This document shows positions 1-5,660 of a stretch of DNA of 14,031 nt, in pieces (the stretch's first letter is position 1; the number at the start of each line of letters is the position of its first letter). The notes below the pieces were generated by a model. That model worked only from the letters and a program-made list of their open reading frames with translations. It was not told the DNA's origin and did no database searches. The stretch comes from Bacillota bacterium (lineage in GTDB: Bacteria; Bacillota; Clostridia; Lachnospirales; WQUN01). Both the position numbers and the translations under genes were made by a program. The DNA is taken from NCBI GenBank assembly GCA_009782085.1, contig WQUN01000081.1, positions 1 to 14,031 on the forward strand, written 5' to 3'.

Positions 1-888
1 TCGGTCAAATGGGAAAACAATTATCTCTACGACCTGCTTGGCCCTGTCATGAACGGCTGCCTGGAAGTCTACAAAAACGGCATGGTCTGCGAGGCCGGGC
101 TGCGGGAGGTGGCCTGGTGGAACCCCGCCTTTGACGGGGACTGCAACCAGATGCACTGCTGGTGGCCGGTGGTCTGCGAATACTATCTGCGGGCCGTCAA
201 CCGTTCGGACGACAGGGAGCTCGTCGACAAGTACGCCGGGTGGCTGGCCTACTGGGTGAGCAACCTGACCATTCCCGAGGCGATCCCCTGTTACGCGGAC
301 ACCGCCGAGCCCGAGCTGGACCGCTGGAACTCGCTTTTAGGCTCCTGGTACAGCTTTACGATCCGCGCCTGGTATGACGACGTCATCCACAGCGTCTTCG
401 GCGTGGACATTGACGCGGGCGGCATGACTTTTTACCCTTACGGCGGGGCCGAAATGTCGCTTAGCGGCCTGCACTGGGGGGATAGGGTTTTTGATATTGA
501 AATGAAGGGCTCGGGGCCGTTCGCGGCCGAGCTTATTGTAAACGGCGTCCGGCTTCGGGGCACGCATAAACTGCCGACGGATGTTATCCGCCCCGGCCGC
601 AATGAGATCACCGTAGTGCGCGGCGGCGGGCCGGCCGGCGGATTGTGTCTGCTGTGCGGGACGGGAGTGGAACTGTCGCGCTTTGCGAACGAGGGCGGAG
701 TGTTGTCGGCCAGGCTGTCCGGCCTTGGCACCGGCCGGCTGCACATATACGCCGAAAGCAGGCCGACCGTGACTTTGGACGGCAAGCCGGCCGAAGCGCG
801 CTATGACGCGAAATCCCGCCTGGCCGTGATAGAGTCCGTTTTCGAGCCCGAGGCAGCCCTGGCGCTTAGCATCGGTTTGGAACGGTAA
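1..888 (+). CDS. Glycosidase-like protein, C-terminal part (5' end cut by window)
   Basis: The reading frame is open from base 1, with 16 codons before the first ATG at 49, so the gene starts left of the window and only about 295 C-terminal residues are visible. The first half is rich in Trp, Tyr and Cys, with a segment reading DGDCNQMHCWWPV, and looks like the last helices of an (alpha/alpha)6 six-hairpin glycosidase barrel. From about residue 155 (GGMTFYPYGG, then GLHWGDRVFDIEM) the sequence alternates short beta strands, like the C-terminal beta-sandwich found after such barrels in GH36/65/94/95-type enzymes. The family cannot be assigned from this fragment and no catalytic residue can be named. 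The stop at 886-888 lies 25 bp before the creatininase-like gene, so the two are probably co-transcribed. That it is a real gene is fairly sure; that it is a glycosidase is moderately sure. Confidence 0.7.
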   Translation, partial: SVKWENNYLYDLLGPVMNGCLEVYKNGMVCEAGLREVAWWNPAFDGDCNQMHCWWPVVCEYYLRAVNRSDDRELVDKYAGWLAYWVSNLTIPEAIPCYADTAEPELDRWNSLLGSWYSFTIRAWYDDVIHSVFGVDIDAGGMTFYPYGGAEMSLSGLHWGDRVFDIEMKGSGPFAAELIVNGVRLRGTHKLPTDVIRPGRNEITVVRGGGPAGGLCLLCGTGVELSRFANEGGVLSARLSGLGTGRLHIYAESRPTVTLDGKPAEARYDAKSRLAVIESVFEPEAALALSIGLER

Positions 889-913
889 GGAAGATCATAA
901 TCCAGGGGAGTGA

Positions 914-1672
914 ATGAACATGTACCTTACTCATATGCGGCCCGAGCAGATCCGGGCGGCGGTCGCGGCCGACACGCCGCTTATCATGGCGGCCGGGGTG
1001 CAGGAGTACCACGGCCCGCATTTGCCCGTCGGAACCGATTATCTTATCGCCAACGAAATCGTGGAACTGGTGGAGCGGGCCTGCGACTGCGTGGCGGCGC
1101 CGCCGTTTTATCACGGGCCCACCGCGCTTTGGGCGGGATTGGTTACCGACGGCGAGGTGGACTTTGACCCGGACGTTTTTAAGGCTTACGCGAAGGAGAT
1201 TTTGCGCGGCCTTATGCGCATGGGCTGGCGGCGTATTTATATAATCCAGAACCATCAGGGGCAGGAGGGCTTGCAGCAGCTCGGGCTGCGGACGGCCTTC
1301 GGCGAGGTTCTGAGAGAAACCGCGCGTTCCGATTACGGGGACAGATGGGGCTGGGGCGATTATGGCAAGCTCCCACATCCAGACGTTTTTCACTGGGTTC
1401 GCGTCTGCGGCGTCGGGGAATTCCCCCCGCCGGCGGAACACTCCCCCGTGCCCCTCGGGCACGGCGGCCTTGGCGAAACCCAGCTCATCCAGGCGGGTTA
1501 CCCGGAAACCGTGCGCATGGACGCCTTGGATGAACTGCCGGAACCCTGGCCAGAATGGCTGCTGGACTCAAAGCAAGCCACCCCGGAAAACGGTAAATAT
1601 TGGCTGGATCGCCTGGTGAGGGGATGGGTCAGGGAGTTGGAGACCAGGCCGGCGTGGGCCGTCCGGCGGTAA
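914..1672 (+). CDS. Creatininase-family amidohydrolase
   Basis: A 252-residue protein, the normal size for the creatininase/FAPy-deformylase/MftE family of metal-dependent amide hydrolases. The family signature is at residues 28-42, GVQEYHGPHLPVGTD, carrying the metal-ligand candidates Glu31, His33 and Asp42. A second motif, QNHQGQEG (112-119), takes the place of the usual NGHGGN. HGGLGET (183-189) matches the late His/Glu motif. The cytoplasmic substrate is unknown; family members open creatinine or cleave small amides and cyclic amides. The start is uncertain: AGGGGAG at 904-910 lies only 3 nt from ATG 914 but 9 nt from the in-frame ATG 920 (Met3), which is at least as likely. The gene follows the glycosidase-like gene by 25 bp and precedes the isomerase-like gene by 71 bp. 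Family assignment is confident; function is not. Confidence 0.9.
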   Translation: MNMYLTHMRPEQIRAAVAADTPLIMAAGVQEYHGPHLPVGTDYLIANEIVELVERACDCVAAPPFYHGPTALWAGLVTDGEVDFDPDVFKAYAKEILRGLMRMGWRRIYIIQNHQGQEGLQQLGLRTAFGEVLRETARSDYGDRWGWGDYGKLPHPDVFHWVRVCGVGEFPPPAEHSPVPLGHGGLGETQLIQAGYPETVRMDALDELPEPWPEWLLDSKQATPENGKYWLDRLVRGWVRELETRPAWAVRR

Positions 1673-1690
1673 CCGGGATAAACCTCTTTT

Positions 1691-1719
1691 TGTCATTCCG
1701 AGCGCAGCGAAGAATCTTC
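1691..1719 (+). repeat. Dispersed intergenic element, copy A
   Basis: A 29-base element beginning TGTCATTCCGAG and ending GCGAAGAATCTTC fills much of the 71-bp gap between the creatininase-like and isomerase-like genes. It matches 24 of 29 bases of the copy at 13991-14019. Its 3' part contains a small inverted repeat, GAAGA / TCTTC (1709-1719). Elements of this general sequence recur in intergenic DNA of many bacteria; their role is not known to me. It is not followed by a T-run, so it is not a standard terminator. Confidence 0.75.
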
Positions 1720-1743
1720 CGAACACGATAGGGATGGTGCTAA

Positions 1744-2586
1744 ATGATAAAGCTGGGGACCATTGTGTACATGCTGCCCGACATCGGTGAGGGCAGGGCT
1801 TTTCAAAAACTGAACGAGATGGAGCTTCCGACCTGCCAGCTGACCTGCTGGGAGGAGGAGAGCTTTACGGATGAATACGCCGCCAAAGTGAAATACGCGG
1901 CGGTAAAATTTAATATCGAGATTTCCGCTTTTTGGTGCGGCTGGGGCGCGCCCGGGATATTCGATTTTTACGACGGCCCGACAACGCTTGGGATAGTCCC
2001 GCCGGCTTACCGGCTGGCCCGTATGAACACGCTTGTCAAGGGCGTTGAGTTCGCTCACAAACTGGGTGTTACCGACGTAATCACCCACGCCGGTTTCATT
2101 CCGGAAAACCCTAACGATCCGGATTATATCGGCATAATTCCGGTTCTGCGGCATATTGCCGGGCGCTGCAAGGAAAACGGGCAGTATTTTCTCTTTGAAA
2201 CCGGCCAGGAAACCCCCGTGACACTGCGCCGCGCCATTGAGGACATAGGCCTGGACAGCGTGGGCGTCAACCTGGATCCGGCAAATCTGCTGATGTACGG
2301 AAAAGCCAACCCGGTGGACGCGCTGGACGTGCTTGGAAAATACGTGCGCGGCGTCCACGCCAAGGACGGCGAGTATCCCACGGACGGCAAAAACCTGGGC
2401 GAGGAAAAACCGCTGGGACAAGGACGGGTCAATTACCCGGCGCTGATCGCGAAGCTCAAGGAGATCGGCTATGACCGCCCCATCACCATCGAGCGGGAGA
2501 TATCCGGCGAGCGGCAGATTGCGGATATCATAGAGGCCAGGGACATGCTGCGGCGGTTGATAGGGGACGGCGTTGGCCGGAAATAA
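1744..2586 (+). CDS. Sugar phosphate isomerase/epimerase-like TIM-barrel protein
   Basis: A 280-residue protein of the xylose isomerase-like TIM-barrel superfamily (AP endonuclease 2 fold), which includes inosose dehydratases, tagatose/psicose 3-epimerases and hydroxypyruvate isomerases. The expected divalent-metal ligands can be placed at Glu152 (FLFETG), Asp178 (VNLDPAN), His205 (GVHAKDG) and Glu250 (ITIERE), with His115 (THAGF) near the active site. DPANL and HxKD are typical of this family. The likely role is isomerisation, epimerisation or dehydration of a sugar or its acid in the cytoplasm; the substrate cannot be inferred. The site before ATG 1744 is weak (AGGGATGGTG), so translation may be modest. 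It sits in the middle of the four-gene plus-strand set, 48 bp before the URO-D-like gene. Confidence 0.9.
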   Translation: MIKLGTIVYMLPDIGEGRAFQKLNEMELPTCQLTCWEEESFTDEYAAKVKYAAVKFNIEISAFWCGWGAPGIFDFYDGPTTLGIVPPAYRLARMNTLVKGVEFAHKLGVTDVITHAGFIPENPNDPDYIGIIPVLRHIAGRCKENGQYFLFETGQETPVTLRRAIEDIGLDSVGVNLDPANLLMYGKANPVDALDVLGKYVRGVHAKDGEYPTDGKNLGEEKPLGQGRVNYPALIAKLKEIGYDRPITIEREISGERQIADIIEARDMLRRLIGDGVGRK

Positions 2587-2591
2587 GGTTG

Positions 2592-2618
2592 AGTTTATAC
2601 AGTTTATACAATTTATAG
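2592..2618 (+). repeat. 9-bp tandem triplicate (AGTTTATAC)
   Basis: Three adjacent 9-mers, AGTTTATAC, AGTTTATAC and AATTTATAG, occupy most of the 48-bp gap before the URO-D-like gene and end 3 bases before its GGAGG site at 2622-2626. The tract is strikingly AT-rich in a GC-rich region. It could be a slippage product, an operator or an unstructured leader that aids translation; nothing in the sequence decides between these. Confidence 0.7.
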
Positions 2619-2634
2619 AACGGAGGCGGGCCGC

Positions 2635-3879
2635 ATGAGCGCAATCCAGCGCGACAAAACCATTCTGCGCGAGTTGGCCGGGAAATACGCAGAAATCGCG
2701 GCGGACGACAGGAACCGCGAAAGGAAGGAACGCGCCCGGAACATCAACAGCCTGCGGCCCGCGAGGCCCTTGGTCTGGCTGCACGAGCTCCCCTGGCATG
2801 AAATCGACATTGACGGCGCGCTAGCCTGCCGCTGCGAAAGCGCCGAGGCCCGGGAGGCGGAGACCTCCCTGCGGCGGACACTCTACCGGTGGAAATACAT
2901 ACAGGCCGACATGGTGGTGGATCCGGCGTTTTGCATACGCAAAGAGTTCAAGGACCCGGGCATGGGCGTGAACGAACACTCAATGGCTCTCCGCTTTGAC
3001 AAGGACAACGAAATCGTGTCCCGCCGTTTTTGCGACCAACTGGAAACGGAGGAGCAGGCCGACCGGCTCCGTCTGCCGGAACTTATCGCTTATCCCGAGC
3101 TGGACGCGCGGCGGGCGGATTTCGCCCGGGAAATGTTCGGGGATATACTGCCGGTCCGTTTGACGGGGCACGCCTTCCTCAACGGCCCCTGGGACAACAT
3201 AGCCGTGCTTCGGGGGGTCGAGCCTATTTTGTACGACCTGTACGACCGCCCGGAACACCTGCACCGGATCAGGAAATTTTACATGGAAGCCGGCCTGGCC
3301 ATGATGGAGCAGATGGAGCGCCTGGGCTTGCTGGACTGCGAGCCGGAAACCCTGCACATGACGCCGCCCTATGTGGACGAGCTTCCCGCGGCGGATTACG
3401 CGGGCGGCCCGTTCCGCCTGAAGGACATCTGGTTCTTCGGGACGGCGCAGATGTTTTCCGCCGTGTCCCCGGCCGTGTTTGACGAGTTTGAACTGCGGTA
3501 TATGCGCCCGCTGATGGAAAAATGCGGGCTGGTCTATTACGGCTGCTGCGAGCCGCTGGACAACAAGATCGAACTGCTCAAAACGGCGCCCAACCTGCGC
3601 AAGCTGGGAGTCACGGCATGGGCAAACCTCCGCGTCTGCGCCGAGCAGATCGGCCCGGACTATGTCATGGCCCGCAAGCCCAATCCGGCCCTGCTCGGCG
3701 GTTCGTTTGACGAGGACGCCGTCCGGGCCGAAACCGCCGGTTCCTGCGAAGCCGCGCTGGCCTATGGGTGCCCCTGCGAATTTGTCCTGAACAACGTCAG
3801 CACGGTGTCCTACAGGCCGGAAAACCTTATCCGGTGGGTGGATGTACTGGAAGAAACCATTGGGAGATATTATGGGTAG
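2635..3879 (+). CDS. URO-D/corrinoid methyltransferase-like protein
   Basis: A 414-residue protein that I recognise as a distant member of the uroporphyrinogen decarboxylase-like (URO-D) superfamily. The superfamily includes haem-pathway HemE and the zinc-dependent methyl-corrinoid:coenzyme M methyltransferases MtaA/MtbA. GHAFLNGPWDN (178-188) resembles the family's central glycine-rich segment. YYGCCEPLDNKIELLK (301-316) followed by NLRKLGVTAWAN and DYVMARKPNPALL (342-354) fits the C-terminal half. Cys304/Cys305 and Cys379/Cys381 are candidate zinc ligands, by analogy with the His-x-Cys...Cys site of MtaA. No corrinoid protein, reactivase or haem gene lies nearby, so haem synthesis is unlikely; methyl transfer or decarboxylation in a catabolic pathway is a guess. 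The start is well supported: GGAGG at 2622-2626, 8 nt upstream. The stop at 3877-3879 is 4 bp from the stop of the convergent GH42 gene. Confidence 0.85.
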   Translation: MSAIQRDKTILRELAGKYAEIAADDRNRERKERARNINSLRPARPLVWLHELPWHEIDIDGALACRCESAEAREAETSLRRTLYRWKYIQADMVVDPAFCIRKEFKDPGMGVNEHSMALRFDKDNEIVSRRFCDQLETEEQADRLRLPELIAYPELDARRADFAREMFGDILPVRLTGHAFLNGPWDNIAVLRGVEPILYDLYDRPEHLHRIRKFYMEAGLAMMEQMERLGLLDCEPETLHMTPPYVDELPAADYAGGPFRLKDIWFFGTAQMFSAVSPAVFDEFELRYMRPLMEKCGLVYYGCCEPLDNKIELLKTAPNLRKLGVTAWANLRVCAEQIGPDYVMARKPNPALLGGSFDEDAVRAETAGSCEAALAYGCPCEFVLNNVSTVSYRPENLIRWVDVLEETIGRYYG

Positions 3880-3883
3880 GGCA

Positions 3884-5470
3884 TTACAAAATAACCCTCT
3901 TCCACTCCTCCGCATCGGCTTCTTTATCCAAGAACACTATCTTCCCGTCCCCAAAGGCCGCTTCAGTCCCTCTCTCCGGGAACCCCTTAAGCCCAAGCTC
4001 CGTAAAAAACGGCGGAAGCTCCGTCAGGAACATGTTGTCGCCGTTTTTCCGGAAAAGGTCGTCCGTGGTCAGGACGGTTCCGCCGCTTTTCATGAAATCC
4101 AGCAGCCGCGCGGCAAGCCCCGGATCGTAGGCGATGTGCATCGGCATTATTAGCGGCGAGACGAAGCCGCCCTCGCCGCCGATCACGTCGACCTCGCGGC
4201 CGGCCTCGAACAGCGCGCGGTAGGCGGCGCCGAGCAGGCGGTCCTTATACAACAGGCGGGAAAAAATCCGGGGCCAGCCCGTCTCCCAGGAGTGGTACTC
4301 CGTGGCGTTGTATATCCAGGAGCTGGTGAAATCATAGATCAGAGCGGCCCTCGGCTTCGGCGCGCAACGCGCGACATCGCCGCGGGCCTTTCCGCCGCCG
4401 TAGTCCCGGAATAGCGCGTAGTTCTCCCCGGGCCGCCCGAAGCCGTCCACCAGCCCGAATTGCCCCTCTTCCTGCCCGGCGGGGAAGGGGTTGTACGCGA
4501 ACAGCCCGAAGCCCTCGCAGCCTTTTTCCTCGGCAAGCTCCAGCGCCTTGGTCAATATCCGGCTCCGCGAACCGAATTCCATCAGCCAGAAGCCCCTGTT
4601 TTTCACGCACCGCGCCAGGTCGCAGTAGAAACCCAGTTCATAGGGCTCGTCGGTGTATATGTCGAACGCGGCGAAGTCCAGATCCCGGTAGATCCGCCGC
4701 CAGTCCGCGTTGTCCCCGTAGCGGAAGTCGTCCTGGTTGGTCGTGACCGGCGCGGAGCTGTGCCTTCGGATGAGGCCGGCCTGGAAATCGGAAAAATCCG
4801 CGGCGCTCTCGGAGGAAAAGCGAAGATACTCGAAAGTCAGGCTCGGGTGCGGCCGCATCGGGAGATAGGCCTCGACGACTCTGGGGAACGGAATCTCGTC
4901 AAACGACGAATAATCCTGCGCCCAGAAGGACGCGAACCAGCGCCGGTTAAGCTCCCCGACGGTTTCGTATTTGTCGCGGAGAAAGGCGCGGAACTTTTCC
5001 AGACACGTGTCGCAGTAGCAGTATTTGTGTTCGGCGGCCAGCTCGTTGTCGATCTGCCAGGCCAGGAGAGCCGGCCTTTTGCCGTACCGCTCCGCCAGGG
5101 CGGAAACCGCGCGCCCGGTATGCCGGCGCATTTCCGGCGAGTTATAGCACCTGTGCTGGCGCGCGCCGTAACCTATGGCGTTCCCCGCCTCGTTCACCGG
5201 CAATATACCGGGGTATTTCCGGCAGAGCCACGCGGGAGGGCAGGCCGTCGGCGTGCACAGCACGGCCTTCAGGCCGTGTTTTTCGAGCAGGCTGAAAGCC
5301 GTGTCGAAGATATCGAAATCGAAACGCCCCTCGGACGGTTCCGTGACGCTCCAGGCGAATTCCCCGAAGCGGACGGCGTCGATGCCGCCGGCTTTGATTT
5401 GGAGGAGGTTTTCCTCGATTTTTGCCTTATCCTTGATATATTCGGGGTAGAAAGCCACGGATTTCAGCAT
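3884..5470 (-). CDS. GH42 beta-galactosidase-like enzyme
   Basis: A 528-residue glycoside hydrolase of clan A, family 42 type. The N-terminus (SVAFYPEY...DAVRFGEFAWSVTEPSEGRFDF) is the classic barrel opening. The acid/base Glu143 lies in WQIDNEL, and the nucleophile is most likely Glu298 in FWLMEFG. Cys108, Cys151, Cys153 and Cys156 reproduce the zinc site of Thermus-type GH42 enzymes almost residue for residue. No signal peptide is visible, so it probably acts in the cytoplasm on imported oligosaccharides, releasing galactose or a related sugar (some GH42 members use arabinosides). It is shorter than the usual 650-700 residues; the trimerisation-like middle domain (about 390-500) seems present but the final beta domain is absent. 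The frame extends upstream to 5623, but homology starts at the ATG at 5468-5470, which has GAGG 7 nt upstream. It is the last gene of the minus-strand series. Confidence 0.9.
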   Translation of the reverse strand: MLKSVAFYPEYIKDKAKIEENLLQIKAGGIDAVRFGEFAWSVTEPSEGRFDFDIFDTAFSLLEKHGLKAVLCTPTACPPAWLCRKYPGILPVNEAGNAIGYGARQHRCYNSPEMRRHTGRAVSALAERYGKRPALLAWQIDNELAAEHKYCYCDTCLEKFRAFLRDKYETVGELNRRWFASFWAQDYSSFDEIPFPRVVEAYLPMRPHPSLTFEYLRFSSESAADFSDFQAGLIRRHSSAPVTTNQDDFRYGDNADWRRIYRDLDFAAFDIYTDEPYELGFYCDLARCVKNRGFWLMEFGSRSRILTKALELAEEKGCEGFGLFAYNPFPAGQEEGQFGLVDGFGRPGENYALFRDYGGGKARGDVARCAPKPRAALIYDFTSSWIYNATEYHSWETGWPRIFSRLLYKDRLLGAAYRALFEAGREVDVIGGEGGFVSPLIMPMHIAYDPGLAARLLDFMKSGGTVLTTDDLFRKNGDNMFLTELPPFFTELGLKGFPERGTEAAFGDGKIVFLDKEADAEEWKRVIL

Positions 5471-5504
5471 GGAGGGCCTCGATTCACGTTTATACTGGAT
5501 AACT

Positions 5505-5532
5505 GCAGAAACTAGAGCCTGGAGCCTAGAAA
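5505..5532 (-). repeat. Decayed four-unit heptamer repeat
   Basis: Read on the plus strand in 7-base phase, this stretch is GCAGAAA, CTAGAGC, CTGGAGC, CTAGAAA. It is a degenerate relative of the 17-copy CTRGAAA array at 13791-13913. It lies about 35 bp upstream of the GH42 start, as the large array lies upstream of the first permease. It is in the 190-bp gap 5471-5660, where I found no convincing promoter or terminator. Confidence 0.55.
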
Positions 5533-5567
5533 AAACCTTGCAGACGCTGGGTTGTTTCGATATTTTC

Positions 5568-5587
5568 GCTGTAGATTGCTGTAGATT
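5568..5587 (+). repeat. 10-bp tandem duplication (GCTGTAGATT x2)
   Basis: Two perfect adjacent copies of GCTGTAGATT lie in the gap between the GH94-like gene and GH42. It is a small direct duplication with no known role, possibly a regulatory-site duplication or simple slippage. Confidence 0.6.
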
Positions 5588-5660
5588 TATGTGGTTAAGC
5601 GGTATAGAAAATAGCGACCGCACGAACGTTTCTACCTAAAGATTCCGATCCCGCGGACGT

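Noticed and set aside
1691..1719. Intrinsic terminator after the creatininase-like gene
   Set aside because: The hairpin arms are only 5 bp and no T-run follows; the sequence is better explained as a copy of the dispersed element.
1693..2799. 368-codon open frame on the minus strand
   Set aside because: It is antisense to the isomerase-like gene and runs through the intergenic repeats; no recognisable motif.
4460..5515. 351-codon open frame on the plus strand
   Set aside because: It is antisense to the GH42 gene, whose catalytic and zinc residues identify it as the real gene.
5471..5623. N-terminal extension of the GH42 frame
   Set aside because: The extension crosses the heptamer-like and 10-bp repeats and has no family similarity; homology begins at the ATG at 5470.
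5621..5634. AACGTT-centred weak palindrome as an operator for GH42
   Set aside because: Only the 6-bp core is symmetric and the outer bases do not match, so it is within chance expectation.
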